Shown here piece by piece: positions 47,864 to 59,900 of a stretch of 64,000 nucleotides of DNA. How positions within the stretch are numbered: position 1 is the stretch's first letter; each line of letters starts with the position of its first letter. The notes beneath the pieces were generated by a model, which was given only the letters and a program-made list of their open reading frames with translations, did not search any database and was not told the origin of the DNA. Origin of the DNA: an uncultured Clostridia bacterium (lineage in GTDB: Bacteria; Bacillota; Clostridia; TANB77; CAG-508). Location: the NCBI GenBank assembly GCA_934133005.1, contig CAKPAI010000002.1, positions 124,001 to 188,000 on the forward strand, read 5' to 3'. The position numbers and the translations under genes are program-made.

Positions 47864-50800
47864 CTAATTATTTTTGTTTATATATGCTGTATTATTTATT
47901 GTGCCTACTAATGTGTTTCCTACAAACAAGTTCATTTGAATTGTATACGTTCCGCTTGACTTGAATGTCTCTGGTAATATTACTTTATAATATGAAACTC
48001 CAGAATTCTCGCTATCTTCTTCTTGTCTCCACGTAGGTGTAAATGTACCACTTTGTGTTTGGCTATTCGTTAAATTATACATTGTGTATGTTATTTTATC
48101 AATTTTTGTAATATTGTAATAGCTATCATAGAATCTCATTTCACAAGAATTTTCATTTTGTACTAATGCTGTACTTCCTATTGCAACATCTTGATCATTT
48201 TCAATCTTACTTATACTATATTTTTCTTCTTTATCTTCTGTATTTCCATCATTGTTCCTGTCATATTTTAATTTTATAACTGCTATATAGCTATAAGTTC
48301 TATAATCAATACTGCTTTGTTGTACATACACTGAGAAATTTGTTCCATAGTCATTTATATTGAATTTTTTCTCAGTTATAGCACTTCCTCCAATTGGAGT
48401 TGAATATATTGGAACTTCATTTTCTTCTGTAAATTCTGGAGAACCTCCTTTATATCTATATACATGTAATTCATATTCTCCATATTCTTGTCCTTGAATC
48501 ATTGCATCTGGATCTTGAACGGTAGTTGTTACTCTGATGTAATCAATTTCATTATTATTTTGATTTACTTTTTGTCTTCTCATTGTCAAACCTATCTTTG
48601 GCTCCTGCAATGTATCTAAAGTAAATTCTGCTTCTTCTGTTTCAATTTCAACAAGTGCTCCATTATAAGTAACCATTGGTGTTATCTTTAATATATATTT
48701 CTTATTTATGCTGAATGTATTATAATCTGGACTTATTGATATTTTTTCATTTATAGCATTTATTAAGTTTTCTGTTTCATATTTTGCATTAGTTACAATA
48801 AGCTCTCCATTTTCATTTATCTCATATTTTGAATTTTCGCCTCTAACTACATTATTATCAGTAAGTGGTACTAATGTTGTACCATCAGCTTCATAGAATG
48901 CATATTTTGTAAATTCATACATATTTGACCTGTTTTGAGTTATTTTATAATCTATGTCTATATACTTTTCTTTATATTTTACAGCATCATACTTAATTGA
49001 TATTGAATTAATTCCTATAGTTGCTAATGTTTCAAATTGATAAACAGCTCCAACTTCTTTTGTATCCATATCATATAAATATACATCGCTTACACCATCA
49101 TTGTATCTGAATCTTATATAGTAATATTCAGCAGGTGATAAATCATCTAATACTATAGTATTTTCAAATTCATTTTCTTGTAATAATTTTGTTATTACTG
49201 TATCACTTTTCCAATTTGGTTTAGCATCTTTATCTTTTGTATGGTATATCTCTATCGTTATTCCACCTGGAATTGTCATACTATTTGGTTTTATAAGTGA
49301 AGCACTAATTTCTGCTTTCTTTATACTTGTTTCTATTTTATTCATTTTTATTCCAGCTCTTAAACTTTGAATTGAAATAGTTTTTTCTGTTGCAAATTCT
49401 GTTTTTGCAATTTCTTTTTGAGTTATTATCATATCATTTTGTTTTAAGCCAGATTCAGTATATTGCATACTTAAAGTTACACCAGCAGTTCCATTGTTTA
49501 TTGCATCAATGTTTGATATTCCAAGTCTTGCTTCGCTATTCTCTGCTGAGAAAGAATAGTTATACATATTTCCTCCAATTTTATCTACTACTTCAAAGTT
49601 TGCATCATTTAAAGCTACATATGCGCCATTTGCATTTGTATATGCTGAATATTCAAATGCATTTGTAGGAGCATATCCAATTACTCCATCATCATAATAT
49701 AGAATTACTTCTATATTTGATTGTTTTCCTATAAAACTATCAAAATTACTATTTGTAGCTGCAAGTTCTAGTAAATCAACATCAAAGTAATAGTTATCAT
49801 CATCGTTCACTTTTAATAACTTACTTGTCATTGTTTCTCCATTTTGTGTAAATTTAACTTGAGCTGCTGCAATTCTTGAAGCTTTATCTCCGCTGAGCTT
49901 TAACCTAATACTATTAGGACTTTTATCATTATCATAAGCTATGCTTTCAATACTCACATCATTACAATTTACAATTCCTTCAAATTTTTGTGTAACCATT
50001 GTTACAGTTTGATATACTTTTCCATTTTTTGCTTTATTTACGTTTTTATTATAGCTTAATGTAAATGTAACATTTTTCTGTGGTATATATATGCTTAGAT
50101 TATCTAATTTTCCATCAGTTTTTACTTGAATATCACTATTTTGTATTGAACCATTTACAGCAAGTATTAAATGAGCATATTCTCTTGTATCATTTTCGTT
50201 ATATTGTAGAGCCGCATCCACATCTTTGCAAGAATATTTGTATGTTACTGTCGTATCATCAGATGTTATTGGATACATTACAAAACTTGGATCTTGTTTT
50301 TGTGGATATAATATTTCTGTCTTTAATGTTTGTGTTGTATATTTTGAACTACCATCATCTTCAGTTATATTAAGTGGCCATATTATATCATTTCCATTAT
50401 TATCAGTATATGTTACTGTATATGAGAAGATATATCCATCACCTCTATGCAATTTTCCTGTTTCATTATCTTTTTCGATTGTATCAATTGTACCATAATC
50501 CAATTCGAATATTGCTGATGGAGCTTTATCTTGTGTCACAAAATTTAGTGTTTGTTTTAATTGTACTCTATTTCCATTATCGTCTGTTACATATTTTCCA
50601 CTCTCATCTTTTTCATATATTGGATTTCCTTCAGCATCCCATACATAATATGTTACAGATTTAGCACTTAAAGAACCAGTATTTGCAAACTTAGTTGATA
50701 CAAAGTATCCAACTGCTGTGTTGTCTAATAAATTACTATCTTTTTCTAGACCATATCTATTGGCTTCAGCATTTGTAATTACAGTAGCTGTTGGTCTTGC

Positions 50801-53716
50801 AGTATCTTCTGTAATATCTGCAGTCGTTCCTTTTCCTTTCACTATTATATATGCTGCTGTATATGTTTCTTTTGTTGATTTATTAGTATATGTTGTATCT
50901 CCTGTATTTATATCATCATCGTCAGCAGATTTAACTGGAATTTTATTTGTATACTGTGTTCCATCAACAGTAGCTGTTACAACAACTTGATAGTTTGCTT
51001 CAGTATAACTACTTTCATATCCACCACCTATTAAAGATGGAGTTACAACTAAGCTATTTTCAAAGAATAAGTCTTGCAAACTGGCTACTTCTGTTGGATA
51101 TTTTGCATTATCCACAACTTGATCAAAATTATTATTTGTTATTGTTCTTGACCAGCTATTATATTCACCACTATTTATGTCTCCAGATCCCTCATATACC
51201 ATTATGTCTACACTAGATAAACTTTCTTCTGAGGAAATTGTATCAGCATCAAAACTAAGGTCAACAGTAAATGCGTTTCCAGCAGGTGCATTTTCTGGTA
51301 CAGATAAATTAGCTGTTATTGGACTATACTTATCTGTTGTAATTATGCTACTTCCAATATAAGCATTCTTATATCCTCCTGAAGTACTTTCTTCATCTTG
51401 TAAATCTACAGTTCCATATGCTGAGAATGTATATGATGTTTGTGCTTTTAATCCGTCTTTCTTATTTCCTTCTTTACCAAGATCAACGTTAATTCTTATT
51501 ACACTATTTCCATCAACATCTTCTGTCTTTCCATATAATTTTCCATCTCCATATGCATCAAGATTTGTTATTTTTAAATATGTTGTATTTTCAACTACGT
51601 CACTATAATAGCTTATTGTTAATGGATTTTGGTCATCTACTACTATTGTATTTTGGTTATCGATTATGTCTAAGTATCCAATTATTTCTGTTGTTTCAAA
51701 GTCATTGTTTGTTGCTTTTGTAAATTTAACCGTTGGGAAAGTTTTTCCATTTAATGAGAAAGCTCCTGCAATTGTACTCTCTACATCAACATATTTCTCA
51801 TTGTCATATGTTGTCGCAATTACTTTAAATCCATATGATTTTCCTCTTATAATCGAATCATTTGATTGCTCATTTCCTACATCTATAACAATATTTCTAT
51901 CTGTTGTTTGTTTTTGATAAACAGGATTTTTTACATCATATGTTGTCTCATATAAACCATCATCATTTAATATAGTTTTAAATTCATATACATAATATTC
52001 ATATGATTTAATCGCAGAATCTTTATCTGTTACTTCATCAATATATAATGTAAATGTTCCATCTCTTTTATTTACAGCATAATTTAGCTTATCAATGCTT
52101 GCTTTTTCTTTTAAAGTTTGGCAGTTATAATATATTGCCCAATTTTCACCTTCTTGAACTGCTCCATTGTAACTTATATTTTTTACTTTTACTATATAAT
52201 TTGTATTTGCCTCAAGTCCAGTAAATTCAACTTCTTCAATTCCGCCACTGTTTTTCTTTGTTTGATTTTGATTTATAATTTCATTACCATTAGCATCTAA
52301 TAAATATATTTCCGCACTATCAACATTTGAATCTTTAAATTCTAGATTGAATGTAAGTGAATTTGCAGTATAAACTTCCTTGCTTATTTCAACACCTATT
52401 GAAGATGTTACAAATGTTTTATATAAGAAATTTTTTGTATATACATTGTCATTTAAAGTATATGTTGCAGTTGCTACTATTGAATAGCTTGTATCAGGTA
52501 ATAATGTTTGAACATCTATTGGTATACTAAATGTTCCATATGCCTCTTCATCCATGTATACAACTTTTCCAGTTGCATTGTTTGTAATTTTTATAGTAAC
52601 ATTATCATTTTTTGATAATAAGTCTTCATCATCAGTAATTTGAACTGTTGCTTTTATTCCTACTGAAGATATATCCATATCCTCTAATTTAAACTTAGGT
52701 TCAGTCTTTGATACTGTTTCATCAACTTTTGTTTCATTATTTTGTATATATTGATAAATAATATTTACTATTTCAAGGTTTACTTTAGTTTCATCATTTT
52801 CTATATTTGTATCAGTTGTTGTTCCTGCATTTGAACCACCATTTGTTCCACCGTTTCCACCATTTATTATTGTTGTTCCTGAATTGTTGTTATTTGTAGT
52901 ATTTGTAATTGTTGTGCTACCGCCATTTCCGCCTGTAGTATTATCTATTTCTGTATTTTCTTCTGTATTAGTGTTAGTATTTTTATTTTCATTTAAATCA
53001 ATTAATGTAACATTATCATTAGAATTTATTACCATATCTTCTAAACTCATTTTGTTTTCATCATTTACACTAACAATTTTTGTTCCTAAATTTAACTTAA
53101 CACCACTGCTTAATTCTATAAAAGAGTCTGAAGAAATTGTTTGATAACTGAATTCTTGATTATAAATATTAACAACCTCGCTATCAGAATACTCTACTTC
53201 TAGATATCCTGTTACATCTTTTGTATTTCCATTATTAAGTGTTACTTTCATATTATTTGCTAAAATCAAATACTTTGTAGCAGATATTTTCCATATTGCT
53301 TCTTCAAAATTAACATCTTCTTTTAAATTTTGTACAGTATATCTATTTGAGACTTTTTTTATCTCTTTATTTGAAGCTACATTATAGTATACAATTGGAT
53401 CATCATTTATTTTTGACAAATCTAATAAAACACCATCTTGTAACGATATAATATTTCCACTTGTATAGTGAATAAAATTATCATTACCTAGTGTAACCTT
53501 TGTTCCCTCTGTATCATTAAAAACTATTTGTTTATCATAAGATGTTGTATATTTCTCTTTTTCATAGAAATAATACCTATCTGATGAACCGTTTAAAATA
53601 TATCCAGATTCAGCAAATTCCATCCTCTTACTTTTTTGTACATTTATTACATTAAATGTAAGTACTGTTCCTAATATTAGTCCTATCATTATAAAAAATA
53701 CAATATACTTTTTCAT
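47864..53716 (-). CDS. 1950-residue signal-anchored fibronectin-III-repeat surface protein
   Basis: Residues 1-25 are a hydrophobic anchor (YIVFFIMIGLILGTVLTF). Residues about 26-245 form the same N-terminal module as the 519-residue and giant proteins (KYLILANN; IVSVNDENKMSLED). Residues about 246-310 are a low-complexity linker (NNNNSGTTIINGGNGG). The rest is many beta-rich units of about 100 residues with fibronectin-III endings such as LLPDTSYSIVATATYTL, LEANTNYIVKVKNISY and SPAEYYYIRFRYNDG. No C-terminal helix or LPxTG is seen. AAGGAG lies before the ATG. It begins the motor transcription unit, after the giant gene's terminator. It probably extends from the membrane through the wall. Confidence 0.85.
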   Translation of the reverse strand: MKKYIVFFIMIGLILGTVLTFNVINVQKSKRMEFAESGYILNGSSDRYYFYEKEKYTTSYDKQIVFNDTEGTKVTLGNDNFIHYTSGNIISLQDGVLLDLSKINDDPIVYYNVASNKEIKKVSNRYTVQNLKEDVNFEEAIWKISATKYLILANNMKVTLNNGNTKDVTGYLEVEYSDSEVVNIYNQEFSYQTISSDSFIELSSGVKLNLGTKIVSVNDENKMSLEDMVINSNDNVTLIDLNENKNTNTNTEENTEIDNTTGGNGGSTTITNTTNNNNSGTTIINGGNGGTNGGSNAGTTTDTNIENDETKVNLEIVNIIYQYIQNNETKVDETVSKTEPKFKLEDMDISSVGIKATVQITDDEDLLSKNDNVTIKITNNATGKVVYMDEEAYGTFSIPIDVQTLLPDTSYSIVATATYTLNDNVYTKNFLYKTFVTSSIGVEISKEVYTANSLTFNLEFKDSNVDSAEIYLLDANGNEIINQNQTKKNSGGIEEVEFTGLEANTNYIVKVKNISYNGAVQEGENWAIYYNCQTLKEKASIDKLNYAVNKRDGTFTLYIDEVTDKDSAIKSYEYYVYEFKTILNDDGLYETTYDVKNPVYQKQTTDRNIVIDVGNEQSNDSIIRGKSYGFKVIATTYDNEKYVDVESTIAGAFSLNGKTFPTVKFTKATNNDFETTEIIGYLDIIDNQNTIVVDDQNPLTISYYSDVVENTTYLKITNLDAYGDGKLYGKTEDVDGNSVIRINVDLGKEGNKKDGLKAQTSYTFSAYGTVDLQDEESTSGGYKNAYIGSSIITTDKYSPITANLSVPENAPAGNAFTVDLSFDADTISSEESLSSVDIMVYEGSGDINSGEYNSWSRTITNNNFDQVVDNAKYPTEVASLQDLFFENSLVVTPSLIGGGYESSYTEANYQVVVTATVDGTQYTNKIPVKSADDDDINTGDTTYTNKSTKETYTAAYIIVKGKGTTADITEDTARPTATVITNAEANRYGLEKDSNLLDNTAVGYFVSTKFANTGSLSAKSVTYYVWDAEGNPIYEKDESGKYVTDDNGNRVQLKQTLNFVTQDKAPSAIFELDYGTIDTIEKDNETGKLHRGDGYIFSYTVTYTDNNGNDIIWPLNITEDDGSSKYTTQTLKTEILYPQKQDPSFVMYPITSDDTTVTYKYSCKDVDAALQYNENDTREYAHLILAVNGSIQNSDIQVKTDGKLDNLSIYIPQKNVTFTLSYNKNVNKAKNGKVYQTVTMVTQKFEGIVNCNDVSIESIAYDNDKSPNSIRLKLSGDKASRIAAAQVKFTQNGETMTSKLLKVNDDDNYYFDVDLLELAATNSNFDSFIGKQSNIEVILYYDDGVIGYAPTNAFEYSAYTNANGAYVALNDANFEVVDKIGGNMYNYSFSAENSEARLGISNIDAINNGTAGVTLSMQYTESGLKQNDMIITQKEIAKTEFATEKTISIQSLRAGIKMNKIETSIKKAEISASLIKPNSMTIPGGITIEIYHTKDKDAKPNWKSDTVITKLLQENEFENTIVLDDLSPAEYYYIRFRYNDGVSDVYLYDMDTKEVGAVYQFETLATIGINSISIKYDAVKYKEKYIDIDYKITQNRSNMYEFTKYAFYEADGTTLVPLTDNNVVRGENSKYEINENGELIVTNAKYETENLINAINEKISISPDYNTFSINKKYILKITPMVTYNGALVEIETEEAEFTLDTLQEPKIGLTMRRQKVNQNNNEIDYIRVTTTVQDPDAMIQGQEYGEYELHVYRYKGGSPEFTEENEVPIYSTPIGGSAITEKKFNINDYGTNFSVYVQQSSIDYRTYSYIAVIKLKYDRNNDGNTEDKEEKYSISKIENDQDVAIGSTALVQNENSCEMRFYDSYYNITKIDKITYTMYNLTNSQTQSGTFTPTWRQEEDSENSGVSYYKVILPETFKSSGTYTIQMNLFVGNTLVGTINNTAYINKNN

Positions 53717-53911
53717 ATTTTTTTATCTCCTTGCATTTGTTCAAAAATCTTCTTTTATAGCTTATCATACTGGTTTTGAAATTTCAATACACATTTTTTC
53801 CATTTTTTTTAATTTTATACCATTAATGTGTAAACCTCTCTATTTTTCAAGCATTTTCGAGCTTATTTTGCAATTTCTCTCATTATTTTTTTTTCATTTC
53901 ATTTTTGTTAC

Positions 53912-53946
53912 AAAAAAATTACACTATCCTCATTGTGATAGTGTAA
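53912..53946 (-). terminator. Terminator after the giant gene
   Basis: TTACACTATC and GATAGTGTAA form a perfect 10-bp stem followed by seven T on the minus strand, directly after the giant's stop. The 53717-53911 stretch holds no ORF. I found no convincing sigma-A promoter in it for the next gene. Confidence 0.9.
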
Positions 53947-53954
53947 CTTTAATA

Positions 53955-56900
53955 TTATCTATTACTTTTTCTATACATTACAATCAAAGCTAAAATTATT
54001 ACTAAAACTATAATTGAAATCAATATAGTTCCTATATTTTGCATTGTTTTCTTTCCAGTAGATATGTTATTGTAATAGTTTGTTAATTCTTGACTCTTAT
54101 TTATCTTTGCATTTTCTGTAGTTATAGTTGATGTTGTTGTATCTAAAAGTTCATTTGCACTATATACTACATAGTTTTGTGAATTTGAATCATATGCAGT
54201 TACATAACCTGCACTTGCGTTATTATTGCTACTTTGATTTGAGTTCGAAGGTTTTTCTCCTGTTGTATTTGTCTCAGTCATAGTATTATTCGAATTGCCA
54301 CTATTTCCTGTTTCACTATTTTCAGTATTTTGCTTTAATTCAATTTCACTTGTTGCATCAGCAATAGATTTTTTCTCTAATTTTTGTACTAACTCTTGAG
54401 CCTCTTTATAATCTTTTTCATCAATTTTATATGATAGATTTTCTAAACTCAATCCATTTAATAAGTAACTTACAAAGTTTGTACTTTCATTATTTACTCC
54501 ATTATCATATATTTCTTCACCAGTTATATAATTAAATCCATATACATTTCCTGTCGCAGAATATATTAAAACTATTTCACTGTCATTATTTAAGTTATTA
54601 GTCATTTGTATAATCTTTTCATTTTTAAAGTTTACTGGATATTTAATATCAGTTAGAAGATTATATATTTTACCATCAGTACCAAGAGTTGATTCATACT
54701 GCTTATTATTGTATGAATCTATTACTACAGAAGTTCCTACATTAGAGAACTTTCCATCAATTACATACATAGTACCTTTTTTGATAAATATTTGTCCATC
54801 TTTGAATACATTTGTTCCATCTTCTTCTGTTACTTTTGTACAATGATAGAATGTTTGAACTTTTTTACCTAAATATGTGCTTTCTGTTATTGGAGTAATA
54901 TTATCTAATAATTTCATTCCAGATACATTTCTAATATTTTTCATAGAACTTAAATCATAAACATTTCCATTTGAATCTAGTACTTCGCTCTCATATAAGT
55001 TTGTAAAAGTTCCTTTTATTGTTCTTTTATTTGAATTTAGACTTCCATCTGATAGATAGAAATATTCATCATTAGATATTGCAAGCATATTTCTTATATC
55101 ATCTGCTTCAAAATCTTTTGTATCCCAATAATTAGCATTTGTAATTCTTATAGTAAATGGAGATTTAAAATCATATTCAAAAGTATATACTCTTTGATTT
55201 ATTTTTTGCTTTTCACTTATAATTTCGCCATTTGAAGTTACAGAAAATGTTGCACTTGTATTTGCCTTGCTAAATTCAATATTTATTTTATCTGCTCCTA
55301 CAGTATATACATAAACTTGTGGCAAGTCTTCTTCCAATTGATCATCCTCATAATATGCTACTGGCATAATCTCATCATCTAAAAGCATTAAATTTGCTAA
55401 CGTTGCTTCACTTGCTAGTTGTTCACTAAACAATCTTATTGTAGCTTCACTATAAGTTATTGTTCTTTCTGGTATTGCAAATTCTTTAATAGTTACTCCC
55501 ATTTCACTCCAATAAGTTTGTGCTGAATAATTTGGTTTTAGTGTTGGAAAATATCCAGATTTATAATTGTATCTTCCTGTACCAAAGTTTAAGCCTTCAT
55601 TTCCTACAGCAACTTGTCCTATAACAGTAGAACCAATTATATTTCCTTCTTCATCATACTCATACTCGTATTCATCCTCATAGATTCTTACATTTTTAGT
55701 ATAATTACTTACAACTTTTAGCTCATCACTAGTTATCATTTTATAGTTTTCATTTTCTTCTACAATTCCTGATACTTGTGTTTTTGTAGCTAATAATTGG
55801 TTTTGCAAATTGCTTCCATTATATATGTAAATATTATTCATATATTTTGCTTGAAATAACCCATAGTCAGAATTTTTAATTGATGCAATTCCCATATCAG
55901 CATATTTGCTTGATGTAGATATAACATCTGTTGCAATTAAATTACACTCAATAATATTATATTTTTCAACATCAGGATCATAATTTATTTCTTTATATAT
56001 TTCACCAATTAAGCCTCCTGCTGAACTTTTAGCAGATATATTTATTGTCTCATCACTGTTTGCAATATAGTTATATTTTATTGTAGCTTTATATTGTAAG
56101 TTATTTAATTTGCTATTATCAAAATATCCTACTATTCCACCGGCGCCTTCTCCTGTTGCTGTTACATCAGTATTTACAGCATAACAGTATTGGATATTTC
56201 CAACTTGGCTTCCTCCTGCGATTCCACCAACATAATTTGCTCCTTTTACATAGCTATCTTCTATATATGAATGCCACAAATAGTAATTGCTAGATTTTAT
56301 TGAATTTGCTGAAGTTCCAACATAACCTGTATAGTATCCAACAATTCCTCCAACATAATTTCCTCTTCCTGTAACTGTAGTATTATTAGTTACAGCTCCA
56401 CCATGTATTGTTCCTCTCTCATATCCTGCAATTCCTCCAACATAACCAGAACCAATAATCGTTACATTTGATACATATGCTCCAGCAGTTGAATAATTTG
56501 AATTATTAGATGTTGATATTGAAGTATTAGTATACTCATTATATCCAACAGCTCCACCTACATAATTTCCAGAAGCCGTTACTTGGCAGTTCTCAACTTT
56601 TAATTCTTTTATTCTTCCATTTGTCCATCCAACAGAACCAGATACATAGTTTCTACCTATTATTTCTTGGTTTGTTCCTGTAGATAGTGAGTTATTTAAA
56701 GTAGCATTATTGTTATTTAGTCTTCCTACATTTCCTGCTACATAATCTAATCCTTTAATATAATTGTTTCTAGATACAGGGTTTGAAACTGATGACCAAC
56801 CAGTATTTCCATAATTTCCACCTACATAAGAACCCGTTGCACTCTTTGTTTTGTAGTCACTTACTTTATTTAGATTATTTGTTGCAATTATTATGTTATT

Positions 56901-59900
56901 TTCTGAAGTTGCACTTATGCCACTCCATCCTCCTTGTTGACCATTGTTGCCTCCAACATAATTTGCTCCAAGTATAATATTATTTGTTGAAACCATATTA
57001 TTGGTTGAACTTGCACCATTTCCACAATTTGCACCTACATAATTTCCAGTTCCTAAAATTATACTATTGCTTACTTTTGAGTTATAGAAAGTTGATCCAC
57101 TTCCACCATATTCACCAATCGCTCCTCCAATGATACTTCTTCCTTTTATTAAGTAATCGGTTTCTTCATCGCTATCTTTTTTACCATTTTCAGAATATTG
57201 ATATGCATAAACTCCATTGATTGTATTTTGTGTACTTCCGAATATTCCACCAGCATAATCGCCCGATGCAGTTACCTGTAAATATGTTCCTTTTATGTTA
57301 CTTGTTGATCCCAATGACGCTGTATATCCACATAATGAACCAACATAGCTTTCACCTGTAACATTCATTCTATTTAGTGTAATATTATTAAATCTACCAG
57401 AAACTGCTCTTGATACTACTCCGACGTAATTCTTTCCGCCTTCGATAGTTATGTTATCAAAAGTACAATCCTTCATTTCTCCTCTTAGTATGCTAATGAT
57501 TCCACTATAATTTCCAGTACATGTAATCTTAGAATCTTTAAAGTGAATATTTTCGCAATTTGTTTTTATTTCTTTTATAAGACCAGAACTATCTCCTACT
57601 GATATATTTACATTTTTAAATGAATATTCTGTACTTCCTTCTAGTCTACCAATTACAACATTTGTTACAATATGATCAACTGTACTAAAATCAATATCTC
57701 CAGTTATTCTTACATTTTGACCTATGTAATTTTTTCCTGAATTTTCAAAAAAGTCATTCCACTCATCAGCATTTGAAATACCTTTATATAATGTAACTTT
57801 TATTTTCGTTGATATTTCTTTTTGTACAAAGTTTGTTCCATCTCTTGTATAAATTATATTTTCAATTTTATAACTTTCAAAAGCTTTATTTGGAGTTGCA
57901 ACAAATTTTGCTATTGTAAGTCCTGTTCCTTCCTCCTTTGATGTAGTCCAGCTTCCATCAACAACAGACATATCATTGTCTTCTATTGTTACACCTGTTA
58001 AACTTAAATCATTAGGATTTTCAAATTTCATTTCTACTGTAACATTTGTTTTGTCTTCTGATGGTGTAGAAGTAATACTATATAGTTTTAAATCATTATC
58101 AAGTGTAATTAGTTTTTGATTTGCAAGCAATCCACTCTTTGATGTATTCATTAATTGTGGGAAATATCTATTATTTAATAAATTCATTTCTTGACCATTT
58201 TGAACTATCGTTCTTGCAAAATTATCATCAAATTTTAACAAGTTTGCAAAAGTATTGTCTGTAAATATTTCATTATCTTTTAATAGTTTAGTTGCTCCAT
58301 ATAAATCTGTTTTCTTTTCGCCACTCATTAATTGGTCTGCATAAGCATAGTTATTATATGAAGTAGTTCCGCCATTGTTTCCTAAAATTCTATTGAAGTT
58401 ATATATACCTGTGTTTCCTGCTATATAAATATTTCCTAAGAATAAACAGTTTTGTACTCCTGAAGCACCAGTATCACTATAACCTGCAATACCTCCAAAG
58501 TAAATATTTCCACTTGTAGTTTTTGTATTTAAGTTAATCAAACTATAACAATTCTTTACATAGCAAGAACCATATTTTCCAAATCCTAAAATTCCTCCTG
58601 CATTTGTAAATGTATTTATCCTTCCTGTAGTATAACAGTTTTGAATATAGAATACTGGTGAACCTGCTTTTACTCTTTCATCTGAGTCATGTCTTTTATA
58701 ACCAACAATTCCTCCGATACCATCTACTTGAGTTACACTCGTTGCTTCAACATTATAATTTTGTACATAACAGTTTTGTATATATGTAGTAACACCACCA
58801 AATGCATATAAGTTTCCAACAATTCCTCCTGCATCAATATACAATGAATTTGGAGAATTAAATGTCAAATCAAATCCTTGAACAGAACAGTTTTGTACTT
58901 TTATACTGTCAGCTGGATTACTACTTCCACTACTAATTGAACCTACTATTCCTCCATATTTTCCATTGTCTTTATTATATGACACATTCATTTCCATATT
59001 TGATATACTAACATTATCAATTAGTATATTATCAGTCATATCTGCTCTAGCAATCATTCCTGCATATTGAGAATTTGTATTTATTGTAAAGTTATTTATA
59101 TTAAGATTTTTTATTTCACCTTCTGCAAATCCTGCAAATAACGATTCTGTTCCACTTATGTTATTTATAGTGTGCACTTTTCCTTCATATTCGCCATCTA
59201 AGTAGCCTGTAAATGTTCCTGTTATATATGGGCTATATTCAGAATCAGCAAAATTTAAATCATTAACTAATCTATAGTTTTGTATTAATCCACTTACGCC
59301 ATTTTCATCAGTTTGATCTATATTTGTCCAGTCTTTTTCGTTTGCTATCTTCTTTACAAATCTTACATCAATATATCTTGTTCCCATTGCTTCATTTTCA
59401 CCATATACTGATGTTTTTATGACACCATTTGCCTGCTTACTTTGAATCTTTGATACATTGTAAGTATCTAAGAATGAAGTTGGATTATTTAATAACATAT
59501 ATACTGTACTTACTCTCTTGCTATATGATTGGCTTAAAATTACTTCATCCAAATAATCAACATCAATTACACTTATTGTTGTTCCTGCAGGGTTATAAAC
59601 TCTAAATGAAACAAGTTTTGTATTTTCATCGGTCAAATCAACATTATTTAATGTAATATATGAATTTATTTCATTTCTAACCTTATCTGTTATATCTAAT
59701 GAACTTATATCATTATTTTCTATTACAGAACCTGAAAGTATATCAATTATTTCATTACCTGTAATATCTATTTTTACATTGTCTTGTTTAGGCATACAAT
59801 AATTTAGTTTTAATTGAGGATAATATCCATTTGAAACTAAATTTTCAACAGTAAAGTTTTTATAACTATTAGCATTTAATATTACTTCTTGAACCCCTGG

